Source: JANXQG01 sp963719885
GTDB lineage: Bacteria > Planctomycetota > Planctomycetia > Pirellulales > Thermoguttaceae
Direction: 5' to 3'
Length of the DNA stretch: 64,000 nucleotides
NCBI GenBank assembly: GCA_963719885.1
Contig: CAVRDP010000012.1
Location: forward strand, 442,096-506,095
The position numbers and the translations under genes were made by a program. Position 1 is the stretch's first letter; each line of letters opens with the position of its first letter. The notes beneath the pieces were generated by a model. It had not been told where the DNA came from. It searched no databases and saw nothing but the letters and a program-made list of their open reading frames with translations. Of the stretch, positions 9,672 to 18,835 are shown one piece after another.

Positions 9672-9767
9672 GTAGGGTGGGCCGAGTGAAACGAGTCCCA
9701 CCAGCTTCGCTCAAAAAATCTCGTGCTTCACAAGCTGGTGGGACTCGTTTCACTTGACGCACCCTGC
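9672..9767. repeat. REP-like hairpin between kinase and regulator genes
   Basis: Two long complementary arms (gtagggtgggccgagtgaaa ... gactcgtttcacttgacgca) around an A-rich loop. A relative lies at 57746-57846. It overlaps the last codons and stop of the histidine kinase, whose final residues (SSETSPTSL) are encoded by the repeat, and stands within what looks like a two-gene operon, where it could set the relative mRNA levels. Confidence 0.8.
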
Positions 9768-11363
9768 TTCGGTTGCCGGGGCAGGGTCAGATGGAATGTC
9801 GTTCCGCAGCCGACTTTCGAGTCGACGTCGATCCGGCCGCCATGCCGCTGGACGATCCCATAAACCACCGATAATCCCAAGCCGACGCCGTTCTCGGCCT
9901 CCTTCGTGGAAAAGAACGGTTCGAAGATTTTCGGCACAACTTCCGCGGGGATGCCGACTCCGTTGTCGCCTATGTCCATTTCGATGGTCCGGGGCGTGCC
10001 GCGGACGCGGATCGTCAACTCGCCCCGGCCGTCCGGCAGGCCGCTCATGGCCTCGACGGCATTGACCAGCAGCGCGACGAGCGCTTGTTGCAATTGCCCG
10101 CCGTCCGCCGTGATCCGGCTGTCCGCTTCCAGGAACTCGGCATTCAGCTTCAGGCCGCTCATGTGCAGATGGTGCTCGACGAGCATCAGGCTCCGGCGGA
10201 CGACCTCGTTCACGTCGACCGAGGCCATGTTGGACCCGCTCCGCTTGGCGAAGAGGAGCAGGTTCTGCACGATTCCGCCGCAACGGCGGCATTCACGCTC
10301 GATCACCGAGAGGTAGCCCATCACCTCTTCCCGTACGGCAGGGTCCAACGGTTGCTCTTGCAAATCGCGGCGGCTCAAACCGGCATAAACCAGCATGCCC
10401 GTCAGCGGGTTGTTGATCTCGTGGGCGACCGTTGCCGAGAGTTTTCCCAGCGATGCCATTTTCTCCATGTGCAGCACCTGCCGCTGGGCCTGCTGCAGCT
10501 CCAGCGGTTTTCTCGGCCACTTTGTTTTCCAGGTTTTGCGACCACTGGGTCACCTCGCGGCGGGCCGTGGCGAGGTCCTCCGCCATGCGATTGAAGGCCT
10601 CCGCCAATTCGGTCAGCTCGTCGTGGCCGCCAACCTTGACCCGGCTGTCGAGATCGCCGGCGGCGATTCGCCGCGTGCCGACACAGAGCCGCGAAATGGG
10701 CGATTGAATGCCGCGGCGGATGAAGACCGCAACCACGCCAAGAAGGATGACCGTCAAGATTCCGGTTGCCCACAGAAAATGGACTTTGGCAGCGCCCAGG
10801 GCGGCAGCCATCGGCGCGGTAGACATCTCCAGATCGAGCACTCCCAAAACCGGATGGTCGGCGGTGTGGGCATGGCAGCCGGAAGCCACGCAACCCGGTT
10901 CGGTCTCGATAACCGACAAATGCCGCAAGACGTTGGGCCGCAAGTCCTCATGCGCGCGTTGGCCGGGTTGCAAGATGGCTGCCTTCGTCGTACGGTCGTC
11001 CTGGTGGCACGCACGGCAGGTCTCCGTATCGGGCATGATCCGTTGCCCGATCTCGCCGGCATGGGCCGACATGACGATCCGGCCCGTCTTGTCGTAGATA
11101 CGAATGGCAGCGATGTCGGGCGCCTCGGCCAAGCGCGAAATCATGGCCTGTACGTCGTCCTTGCGATTGGTGAGCATGGCGTCGTGCGTTGCCCGCTTGA
11201 TCATTCCGCTGGTGCGCTCAACATCGCCCCGCACCAGATGAAGGAAGTGGTCCTCAGTGGAGCGGAAACTGATGGCGGCGTAACAGGCCAAGACGCTGCC
11301 AACGGCCACGAAGAGGGGCACGAGCAGGCGAAAACCGAGCGACTGAAAGATCCGCATGACCAT
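9728..11363 (-). CDS. Membrane sensor histidine kinase with haem-binding motifs, frameshifted
   Basis: The N-terminal part is read from 11363 to about 10500, then one extra base (a C in the run at 10500-10502 on the + strand) shifts it; removing it gives NKVAEKTAELQQAQRQVLHMEKMASLGKL and the kinase core continues to 9728. An N-terminal membrane anchor (LLVPLFVAVGSVLACYAAI) leads to a periplasmic region with a CXXCH motif (TCRACHQ) and a second CX4CH (GCVASGCH), as in cytochrome-type sensors. A second membrane helix, a HAMP domain, the HisKA motif VAHEINNPLTG and an ATPase domain (GDNGVGIP, GLGLSVVYGIV) follow. It probably responds to redox state or a gas ligand and phosphorylates the downstream NtrC-type regulator. 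Confidence 0.88.
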
Positions 11364-11383
11364 TACGTGAGCTTACCATTGAG

Positions 11384-11419
11384 CGTTGAATAAGTCAACG
11401 CGCGTTGAAATAGTCAACG
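11384..11419. promoter_or_regulatory. Tandem 17-bp dyads upstream of the histidine kinase
   Basis: Two copies of CGTTGA-N5-TCAACG (11384-11400 and 11403-11419), 19 bp apart, lie 20-56 bases before the kinase start. Two same-face dyads at this place look like a regulator-binding site; the binding protein is unknown. Confidence 0.5.
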
Positions 11420-11576
11420 ATCTTGCGGCTGGCCGGGCAAAGCATCGCGCAGAGGCCATTGGCTATAAAGTAATTTGGCACAACGGCTTACGACACTTTG
11501 TGCGGCTCAGGGGTTCCAACCGGCCGTGTCGGAACAGCATTTGCTGCCTTCCCTTTTGCCAATGCAGGCCAGCATC

Positions 11577-11637
11577 GGGGCGCGACAACGGATCTCCTAT
11601 TAAGGGTGATTACCTCAATTACTCGTTGTCGCGCCCC
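11577..11637. repeat. 14-bp perfect inverted repeat
   Basis: ggggcgcgacaacg at 11577-11590 and its exact complement at 11624-11637, with a 33-base spacer, end 39 bases before the start of a small membrane protein gene. The 313-base gap 11364-11676 otherwise holds only the tandem dyads at 11384-11419. It may be a leader hairpin or a protein-binding site. Confidence 0.65.
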
Positions 11638-11676
11638 CTGGCCGCAAAGAAAACCAAGAATCGGGAGAAGAATTCC

Positions 11677-11874
11677 ATGAACGGCGTTGCACATATAATC
11701 CACGAAGGTTTTAGCTACCTGGGGTTTACCATTCTGGTGCTGCTCATGGTGCTCCTGCTCCCCGCGGCGGCCCTGTTGACCAGGGCCCTGATTCCCGTCA
11801 CGGCCGCCACGATTGGGGTCCTGTTCGTTGCCTCCTGCTTCAGCCCCCGCATGCGGACTTGGCTATATAGTTAG
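11677..11874 (+). CDS. Small membrane protein, 65 residues
   Basis: The start ATG at 11677 is preceded by a good ribosome-binding site (gggagaag, about 6 bases away). Two hydrophobic helices are clear: LGFTILVLLMVLLLPAAALL and a second around VTAATIGVLFVASCF. No family is recognised. Its TAG overlaps the stop of the convergent gene by two bases. The 14-bp inverted repeat upstream may belong to its leader. Confidence 0.6.
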   Translation: MNGVAHIIHEGFSYLGFTILVLLMVLLLPAAALLTRALIPVTAATIGVLFVASCFSPRMRTWLYS

Positions 11875-14140
11875 GGGCGCGCTGGTCGCAGTTTGGCCAA
11901 TTCTAGCTGCGGATCGAAGGGCCAGTCACGGTCGGAGAGGGCGTCGAGGTCTTCACTCGGATGGCTTGCCGTGTCATCCCAGAAAACTTCGACTCGGCGG
12001 CCGGCTTCCCTTTCCGCTTTGATCGATGCGACCAAGTCGTCGTTGAGGTGCAGCGGTTTGCCTTTGGCGTCGGCCTCCTTGATCTGGTCCCGGGTGATAT
12101 CCAGTGGGATCCGTTTTCCTGCCCGCCCGTCTTGGGGCAGAAAGAGGGCGAAGTTGTCCTTGGGCGTGAAGCTGAACAACACGAGGGTCGGCTTTGAATC
12201 GAGCATGCCCGTTCGCTCGTCCATCCGCGAGTCGATCAGGTAGTGTGCAATCTGAACCAGGTCGTTCTTGTTGCAGGCACGGATTGCCAACTCGTAGTAA
12301 CGGCGCAGGAAAGGACGGATGTCGCGACGGCCTTTGAAGACGGCCAGCAGTGCATCGAGGTATTTTACATTTCGAACGGCCAGCTTGGGCTCGCTCTCCA
12401 AGTCCAAATTGAGCAGCAGCTCGGCGGCGAAGAGTTGCAATTCCATGGTTTCCCGGCGGCTCGTATCGCGGTAGTCGGGATTGAGTTTGAACTGATCGAG
12501 AAAGCTGCGGAGGAGCTTGCGGCCGTCTGTGGGCACCGGACCGGTCACGGCGAGCACGGCTTCCGCCACTTGCTTGACGAGCATGGCCCTTTCCTTGCTT
12601 GGCTCCAGCACCTGCCGTTTGTCGGCATCCAGCGCAACGAGGATTTCCCGGGCGGCTTGATTCTTGCCGCTCAAGGCGCGAATGATCGCCAGCTTATAGC
12701 CCATGACCAGAGCATCGCTCCATTCGGGCGCGATGTTGCGGGCCTGGTCGTAGGATTCGGCGGCTTGGAGCAGGTTGACCTTTCCATGGGAGGCGGCGCC
12801 ACTGTAGAGTTCGCAATCGGCCCAGCGTTCCAGGGAGTTGCTCAAGCGTTCCCGGAGGGCACGGATGGCGCCCGTGTGGCGCAGATTGTCAACCTGCCGC
12901 ACGCCATGTTGGCGCTCGGCGTCTGTCAGTGCCGCCTTGATTTCGTCGACGACGATCTTGTAGGTCCTTCGTGCGGAGTCGAGATTGCCGCGGTAGCGAG
13001 CAGCCATTGCCATGCCGTGACGATCCTGGAAGACATAGATCGCGGCAAACGGGTTCTTTTCCTCCTTGTTGGCCAGGCGAATATGGTATGCAGTCTGAAA
13101 CTGCTTGTTGGTCTCCTCAATCTTCCATTGATCCGCCAGACTCCAGGCATAACGCTCGGCAATCTGCGCCGCCAGCGGATGGCCGGGCTTCACCCCATCG
13201 GGGCCCGTCAGAAGCTTCTTGGCATAAGTGAAACGATGGTCTTCGTACTCGCCGGCGTTGGTGGCCGAAGCGGCCGCGGCGTCCCCGCGGGCGACCAGCG
13301 TGCTGACGTGGAAGAGAAGCGGCAGATCACCCGCAGCCAGGGCCTCGTCCAGTCGTTGCTTGGCCTCTTTGAAATCGCCCAGCATTCCTGCACACAAGAC
13401 CGCTGAGTCGACCAGACCTAGCAGCCGCGCTGAAGCCGCCGTTTTCCTCGTGGCGGCGTAGGCATCCAATGCCTTGTCATAACTCTTCTTCGCCTCCTGG
13501 GCCCGCAGCTTATCGTGATCCAACTGCGCGATACGGTGTTGCAGCAGGGCGACAGTATGCAGATCGGCTGGCGGCAAGGGGCTGTTACGATGGCCGTCAA
13601 GGAACTGCTGCAACGCCTTATCCAGCGTACGGGCCGCTTGCCTGTCATCGTCGTGATCGCCGTCCGAGTACGCCTTGAGTTGGTCCAACAATTGAGATTG
13701 GGAGGGCGACAGGCCCCCGCGGCAACGGCCGGCCACTTCCCAAAGCCACTTCTGTACCTCGGCCGTATTTGGATCGAGATACTCCTGGGGGTGATTGCCA
13801 AGCACTGCGGTCAGATCGGCCTGACGTACTTTTTCGGCAATCGCCTCCCGCAGGAACGGCATCATCCAGGGCGTTTCCTCGAACCACCACGGGCCGTTGA
13901 GCCCCGGCAGCAGGGCCAAGTCCGCGGCAAGCCGATTGAGGGCCATGGGTGGTGTGGCTGTGGCCGAGTTCGTCGTGGTCGGCCGCAACCCGTTGTTGGG
14001 TCGCGTTGCAACCCAGACGACGAGCCCGGCGACTACGGCCAGCAGGCCGCCGCCGGCAAGGATTATCAGATTCCGGCGGAATCTCCGTTTGGCAATCCGC
14101 CGGCTGTTCGCGCGATGGTAGGCGTCCGAGCAAACCGATC
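11871..14140 (-). CDS. C-terminal half of Ser/Thr kinase: membrane anchor and long TPR-like region
   Basis: The open frame with a start codon is 11871-13988, but the sequence upstream in the same frame reads RRNLIILAGGGLLAVVAGLV, a transmembrane helix that belongs behind the kinase domain of the next feature. The two are therefore probably one protein of about 1,175 residues, split by an indel, most likely in the C5 run at 14143-14147. The region after the helix is long, helical and repeat-like (for instance LLQAAESYDQARNIAPEWSDALVMGYKLA) and ends in an alpha/beta region around KPTLVLFSFTPKDNFALFLP. In planctomycetes such halves are sensors of membrane-bound kinases. Function of this part is not known. 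Confidence 0.7.
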
Positions 14141-15400
14141 GGCCCCCTGTGGCCTGGCCGTATCGACGTCGGGGCTGCGAAGATTAGGGTTGCTTGCGGC
14201 AAGCCAGGCGCCGTCGGTCGGAACGGCGGCAATCACCGCGGCCAGTTCTTCGGCAACGGCGAATTCGGCCATGGCCTCAGCCACCTCCGCCGGAACCGCA
14301 AATCGCTCGCGCGGATCCTTGGCCATCATCGACTCGTAAACCTCTTCCAGGTCTTGCGGACAATCGGGGCAATTGTCCAAGAGCAAAGGGATCGGGGCCA
14401 CGACCTGGGCCATGAGCTTCTTACGGGCGGTGTCGTAGGCCGGATCACCGTAAGGAGGCCTGCCCGTGAGCAGGAAGAAGAGTGTGCAGCCGAGGCTGTA
14501 GATGTCCGCGCGGATGTCGGCCGTGGCGGAGTTCTCCGATTGTTCGGGCGCCATGTAGTCGATCGTGCCCATGGCGACACCGGGTTGGGTCAGGCCGCGC
14601 TGCGATTGAGCGTCGCCGCGGCGCTCGGCATGAAACTTGGCCAGCCCCAGGTCCAAGAGCTTCACCTGGCCGTTGCGGCAGAGCATCAAGTTGGCCGGTT
14701 TGACGTCGCGATGAACGAGTTGATGTTCGTGGGCGTGCTGCAGGCCGAGTGCCGCCTGGCGGATGATCTCGCACGCCGCTCCCACGCCGAGCGGACCGCC
14801 GGGCGGCACGCCGATACCGACGAACTGCTGCAAGTTGACGCCGTCGACGAACTCCATCACCAGGAAATGGACGCCGCCGGCCTCGCCCGCGTTATAGGCC
14901 TGAACAATGTTCGGATGATTCAGTCCCCCGATCGATTGCATCTCGCGACGGAAACGGCTGATTGCCTGGGGGTCATCCAGATAGCGATGGGGAAGGATTT
15001 TGAGGGCGACCGTCTGATTGAGATAGATCTGCCGGGCCTTGTAGACGACGCCCATTCCGCCATGGCCTAATTCTTCCAGCAGTTCGTAGTCGCCCAGGCG
15101 GCGCGTCTTGACGGTCCGTCGGAAAACGCTCTCGACCCGGTCGGCGCTTTCGGGAAAACGGCCGCGATACTCTTCTAGTTGCAGAAAGGCCCCGCGGCGT
15201 TGGCGGAAGTCGAGTTCGATCTCCAGCAATTCCCCGAGCAGGCGGTCGCGCTCGCCGGGCGGGACCTGGAGCAAGACCTCTTCGATCAGCGGGGGCTGGC
15301 CTGCCTGGCACGCCTTCTCGAACTGGTCGCACATCTGGTCGATGCGACCGGTCGCTGAAACCTGCGATTGCGTGGGGTCGTGGCTTCCTTGCTGGCTCAC
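14066..15400 (-). CDS. Ser/Thr protein kinase (PknB type), N-terminal kinase half
   Basis: A complete eukaryotic-type kinase domain is visible: glycine loop ELGHGGMGVVYKA, catalytic Lys in TVALKILP, HRDVKPANLM, DLGLAK in place of DFG, and MGTIDYMAPEQ. About 110 residues precede it, a planctomycete-typical helical lead (LIEEVLLQVPPGERDRLLGE). The frame ends at 14066 with an out-of-frame tail (TAGGLPNGDSAGI); in the neighbouring frame a basic stretch and membrane helix follow, so this gene probably continues into the feature ending at 11871. It would phosphorylate cytoplasmic proteins in response to a signal sensed by the C-terminal half. Confidence 0.92.
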   Translation of the reverse strand: MSQQGSHDPTQSQVSATGRIDQMCDQFEKACQAGQPPLIEEVLLQVPPGERDRLLGELLEIELDFRQRRGAFLQLEEYRGRFPESADRVESVFRRTVKTRRLGDYELLEELGHGGMGVVYKARQIYLNQTVALKILPHRYLDDPQAISRFRREMQSIGGLNHPNIVQAYNAGEAGGVHFLVMEFVDGVNLQQFVGIGVPPGGPLGVGAACEIIRQAALGLQHAHEHQLVHRDVKPANLMLCRNGQVKLLDLGLAKFHAERRGDAQSQRGLTQPGVAMGTIDYMAPEQSENSATADIRADIYSLGCTLFFLLTGRPPYGDPAYDTARKKLMAQVVAPIPLLLDNCPDCPQDLEEVYESMMAKDPRERFAVPAEVAEAMAEFAVAEELAAVIAAVPTDGAWLAASNPNLRSPDVDTARPQGADRFARTPTIARTAGGLPNGDSAGI

Positions 15401-15482
15401 GGCGGGTGCTTTCCGGAGGGTGGGGAATTCTATAGTATCCTATCAGGCTGGGGGGAAGAGGGAAAGAGGCGGGGAGCTGGGA

Positions 15483-15527
15483 GTAGAGTGGGACAAGCGA
15501 GCCTCAGCGAGCGCCGGCCCAGCCTAC
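15483..15527. repeat. REP-like repeat
   Basis: gtagagtgggacaagcgagc ... gccggcccagcctac, with GTAG/CTAC edges like the other interspersed repeats here. It reaches the last codons of the DUF4184 gene. Confidence 0.45.
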
Positions 15528-16378
15528 AGCTCTCTCTGCCTTTGCGGCCCAGCGCTTAGATCGCGCAAGAGGCGGTAACTGGCAGGAATCTCCGCGGCCC
15601 TCCAAACTTGCACATTCACCGCCACGACGAAGACCAGTACCGCCAGTCCGAAGGCGTCGACGCCGGTGATGAAAGTGGCCGCCAAGAATTCTGTGACGTT
15701 AAAGAGGCCTGGCAGCCGGCGGGCATAGGACAGGCCACAAAGGACCCCCACTGCGGCCGCGAAAACAACCATGGCCGTGACAATTGCCGGGCGGGCCCGC
15801 CAGAGAAACTCTGAATCAGGTGGCACGCAATCCGCCGGGGCCTGGCGATACCATTGCCACGACCACCATGCCAGCAGCCCAAGGCCGAGCAAGCTGCTCC
15901 CGTATTGGAGCAGGCCCATCCAGTGCAACTGCTGGCCATCAACGGTAGTCATGACCGCACCGAGTTGCGGATACTCGCGCAGGGCCCAATCGTTCTCGTG
16001 CGTAAAGCCGTCCCAGACAACGTGTGTTACCGCCCCCAGGTAAATGAGTGCCGCGATCCAAGCTAGGCGTCGCAAGGGCCATAGCGGAAATGGTCCGCAG
16101 AATGGCCAAAGTTTTGCGCGGAGCCGTTGCGGCAGAAGAATCACCAGCGGCCGCTTGAAGAACCGGTGAAAGGCATACAGTACGGCAAGCCCCACGGGAA
16201 TGCAGAAGAGTACCAAGCCCCAAAACGTGTGGCCAAAGTGCCGCCACGACGGCGGCGGGAAGAAGTAATAGATAAAATCCGGCGCCATGCTGCCTATGAC
16301 CAGCGGTGAAAGCCAAAAACGCCGCTGCCAGAGTCTCAGCGGAACCACGGCAGCGGCATGGGCGGGGGTCAGCGGCAC
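15524..16378 (-). CDS. DUF4184 family membrane protein
   Basis: A protein of 284 residues with an intact frame. The N-terminus MPLTPAHAAAVVPL and the block VIGSMAPDFIYYF are hallmarks of DUF4184, a polytopic membrane family related to YfhO-less metal-dependent hydrolase-like proteins (LGAVTHVVWDGFTHEN contains the conserved His/Asp/His residues). Six or so hydrophobic helices are visible. The biochemical role is not established. The last residues (GPQRQREL) run into a short repeat. Confidence 0.85.
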   Translation of the reverse strand: MPLTPAHAAAVVPLRLWQRRFWLSPLVIGSMAPDFIYYFFPPPSWRHFGHTFWGLVLFCIPVGLAVLYAFHRFFKRPLVILLPQRLRAKLWPFCGPFPLWPLRRLAWIAALIYLGAVTHVVWDGFTHENDWALREYPQLGAVMTTVDGQQLHWMGLLQYGSSLLGLGLLAWWSWQWYRQAPADCVPPDSEFLWRARPAIVTAMVVFAAAVGVLCGLSYARRLPGLFNVTEFLAATFITGVDAFGLAVLVFVVAVNVQVWRAAEIPASYRLLRDLSAGPQRQREL

Positions 16379-16392
16379 GGACAGGGTCCTTA

Positions 16393-16448
16393 TAGCGGAG
16401 GCTTTCCAGCCTGCGCAGCATCATGACACAGGCAAGATGCCTGCGCTA
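16393..16448. repeat. REP-like palindrome
   Basis: tagcggaggctttccagcct paired with aggcaagatgcctgcgcta, a common planctomycete intergenic repeat form. It lies just upstream of the DUF4184 gene. Confidence 0.6.
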
Positions 16449-16566
16449 CGGGGGCCAATCGGTACGTCTGGCAAGGTAGTTGCCGCGGACAGGCACTTCT
16501 TGCAGCATTCATTTTCGTTTCCGGTCAGACTTATCCCGTCGACATCGGGTTTACGAAGAAGTAGGA

Positions 16567-16833
16567 CTACGGCTGTCCGAGGGCGTACATCCCGCTGCCT
16601 GCCCGTTTGAGCTTGCCTTGCCGAGCCAGCTCTTCCCACACGGCCGCCGGGAACTGGTCGGGCGGCGTGATGGCCACGATGCTCGACTGTTGCCCGCCGG
16701 TCATCGGGCCGTAGCCGAGCCGCGATTGATCATCAAGCTGAGTCAGCTTTAGCCGTTTGCGGAATGCTTTGAGGGCCGATTTGAGTTCCTGGGGGGTAGG
16801 GCCTGTCGGCGGGGTAGTATCGGCGGTCGACAC
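16567..16833 (-). CDS. Hypothetical protein, 88 residues
   Basis: GTG start at 16833 with an aaggag site six bases away (ctcctt at 16840-16845 on the + strand). The product begins MSTADTTPPTGPTPQELKSA and has a basic helix (LKAFRKRLKL) followed by VAITPPDQFPAAVWEELARQ. A longer reading upstream lacks a ribosome-binding site. No family is recognised; the end of the protein looks like a small winged-helix. Confidence 0.6.
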   Translation of the reverse strand: MSTADTTPPTGPTPQELKSALKAFRKRLKLTQLDDQSRLGYGPMTGGQQSSIVAITPPDQFPAAVWEELARQGKLKRAGSGMYALGQP

Positions 16834-16955
16834 GAAAATCTCCTTGGCAAAACGGGGGCAGCCAAATGGTCCGCCGGCTGTTCTGCGAACGAGTGGGGCC
16901 GGGGACCCGCGGAGGTGTATTTTGCCTGAACAGGCGGCTTCTTGCAAGGGCGGGG

Positions 16956-17654
16956 TCACGCCGCTGAAGTTACGCAGATCACACGGGCATGCCGAAGACG
17001 AATCTTCTGCCGGGCGAAGCAGATCGCGATTCCCACTGCGGCAACGCCCAGCAATGCCAACGAACCCGGCTCGGGGACGACCGTGATCGTGCCCAACTCG
17101 AAGTCCTTGGTTTGGTTATTGGCGTAATTATTGACAATAGTGCCAGTATGGTCATAATAGTCGGACCAATTGCAGTCGGACAAGACCTCGAAGACCGAAC
17201 CGGGGGTAGGGGCGATCGCGCCGGGCATGAAATTCACAGTCACCAGATTGGTCGGCACATCGGGGACCGCATCGTCAAGCGAGTCGTCGTAGGCGTCATT
17301 GTCCAAAACCATCGTGCCGGAATTCAGTCCGATTCTCGGGGATGGTTCGTCCCAGAGGGGAACGATCGAATTACTTGACGGATTCGCCGCGGCGTCTAAT
17401 GCGATCGAGCCGCCGCCCGAAAGAAGTTGGAACTTCAGCCCCAAATCGTAGCCGTTGAAAATCAAGTCCGGCGAGGCCACCGCATTCTGAATCTGAATTG
17501 GCACGCTCGGCGATTGCGTCGGATTGGCGGTGATGTTCCAGTTCACGTTCCAGCCGCCGACCAAATTGACCGTGTCAGCTTGGGTCACATTGACGAAACC
17601 CGCACATCCCGCCGCCATCAATCCCAGAACTACGAACGTGCCGGTTCGAAACAT
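16956..17654 (-). CDS. PEP-CTERM sorted exported protein
   Basis: A protein of 232 residues. The start at 17654 (MFRTGTFVVLGLMAAGCAG) has an aaggaa site upstream and begins a signal peptide. The C-terminus has the sorting signal: VVPEPGSLALLGVAAVGIAI, a membrane helix, and basic RQKIRLRHAR, recognised by exosortase. The middle is a beta-rich domain with many Asn and Asp and no recognised enzyme motif. It is expected on the cell surface or in an extracellular matrix. Confidence 0.85.
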   Translation of the reverse strand: MFRTGTFVVLGLMAAGCAGFVNVTQADTVNLVGGWNVNWNITANPTQSPSVPIQIQNAVASPDLIFNGYDLGLKFQLLSGGGSIALDAAANPSSNSIVPLWDEPSPRIGLNSGTMVLDNDAYDDSLDDAVPDVPTNLVTVNFMPGAIAPTPGSVFEVLSDCNWSDYYDHTGTIVNNYANNQTKDFELGTITVVPEPGSLALLGVAAVGIAICFARQKIRLRHARVICVTSAA

Positions 17655-17904
17655 GATGCAATTCCTTGCTGAAACCATTTCTGTGATTGCCCGCACACAA
17701 TGGTTGACCGTTTTGGCAACCCGGCGGGGGAAGGCGACAGTCTCATTGTCCTCGATATCGAAGAAACCGCCTACACAACCTCTGCGGGAAGTCTGCGGGA
17801 AGTTCGCGGAGGCTCTGCGGGGAGACGCCGCTCGATGCGGGGCACTAAATCAATCAGCAAGATGACCCGCGGCAAGCACGGAAGGGTTCGCCGCTGACAT
17901 GGGA

Positions 17905-18007
17905 GCATTGAAGCCCGATGCGCAAGCGAGGATTGTCCGCCAACCAGACGGAAAAGCCTATTCCTGGCCGGCCATGAGTACATGGCGCCCGCTTCGGGCT
18001 TCAATGC
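17905..18007. repeat. Interspersed repeat with 14-bp inverted ends, holding a diverged DHEYMVPA-type repeat
   Basis: gcattgaagcccga (17905-17918) and its exact complement tcgggcttcaatgc (17994-18007) bound a 103-bp unit. Bases 17970-17992 match the 23-bp intragenic repeat at most positions (catgagtacatg core). This is the only recognisable content of the 388-base stretch 17655-18042 between two minus-strand genes. Confidence 0.65.
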
Positions 18008-18042
18008 CCGATAAATAACTGAGCAAACTTCCCGGATAGCCC

Positions 18043-18807
18043 CTAAGCAGCGCGGCGCCCTGCCCGCAGAGGGCTGGCAGGAAGCGCTTCGGCAGACTCT
18101 TTCAGATCCCACAGGACCCGGCAACCGCTGCCATCGCCCCGGAAGCGCAAGAGTGCGTTCTTCTGGTTGGTGTTGAGGCTCTTGACAGTATTGCGCAGAC
18201 GACGCTTCTGGTCCTGCTCGGGATGCGGAGGCAGAGGATCGTCGATTGCCGGCGGCCAGCCCTCTTCCTCGAAGGCCGCCAGAATGGCCTCCTGGCAGAA
18301 AGACGGTACCCGATATTGCTTCACGACTTGCCCGCCAACACGGAGAATACGACGTTGGTTGTCCCACGAGGGCAAGCACGCCGCACTTTCCACAGGAGAG
18401 GGCGACATGCGGATCGTCGTCGCCGATCGGTCCGGACAAGCCCTCGCCACGTCGAGTCCACGTGAGGACGCCAGCCGTTCTCCCAGCTCGGTCAAGAGAA
18501 AACACGTCCGCTTGGAAAAAGCCAGATTCCGGCTCGGTTGAAACTGCCGTCGCGTATCACCGTCGCAAGTAATCTCACGAGCGTGCTCCACGTAGCCCTT
18601 GGTGGCCAGCCAACGAAGGTCACTGGTTGTCAAGCCGGCATGGGTCAGGCTCTCGATCTCGACGGCGAAATCCCACGGGCTACGATCGACGTCGGTCGCG
18701 TAGGCGGCGGCGCGGGCCAATTGTTCCAGCGCCGCCTGGAACTCGCGTTGGCTGCCGACTGTCTGCGGATCTACCGCAATCCGGGTTGGTTCGTGCTGGT
18801 AAGTCAT
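18043..18807 (-). CDS. Hypothetical protein with two winged-helix-like halves
   Basis: A protein of 254 residues starting MTYQHEPTRIAVDPQTVGS. The N-terminal half contains LTTSDLRWLATKGYVEHA, which reads as a DNA-binding-like helical segment. The C-terminal half has VPSFCQEAILAAFEEEGWPP then DQKRRLRNTVKSLNTNQKN. Similar proteins occur widely in planctomycetes without known function. Intact frame, codon use like its neighbours. Confidence 0.65.
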   Translation of the reverse strand: MTYQHEPTRIAVDPQTVGSQREFQAALEQLARAAAYATDVDRSPWDFAVEIESLTHAGLTTSDLRWLATKGYVEHAREITCDGDTRRQFQPSRNLAFSKRTCFLLTELGERLASSRGLDVARACPDRSATTIRMSPSPVESAACLPSWDNQRRILRVGGQVVKQYRVPSFCQEAILAAFEEEGWPPAIDDPLPPHPEQDQKRRLRNTVKSLNTNQKNALLRFRGDGSGCRVLWDLKESAEALPASPLRAGRRAA

Positions 18808-18835
18808 GACGCGCCTCGTCTGATTGCTGGCAAGG

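Noticed and set aside
8288..9757. Long plus-strand open frame opposite the NtrC-type regulator
   Set aside because: The minus strand has Walker motifs, GAFTGA and HTH; the plus frame is featureless.
11469..11486. Possible sigma-54 promoter (ttggcacaacggctta) before the small membrane protein
   Set aside because: The GG and GC pairs are about three bases too close for the -24/-12 spacing, and the -12 part does not match.
17771..18505. Minus-strand open frame across the repeat and the 18043 gene
   Set aside because: It overlaps the better-supported gene 18043-18807 in another frame and runs through an intergenic repeat.
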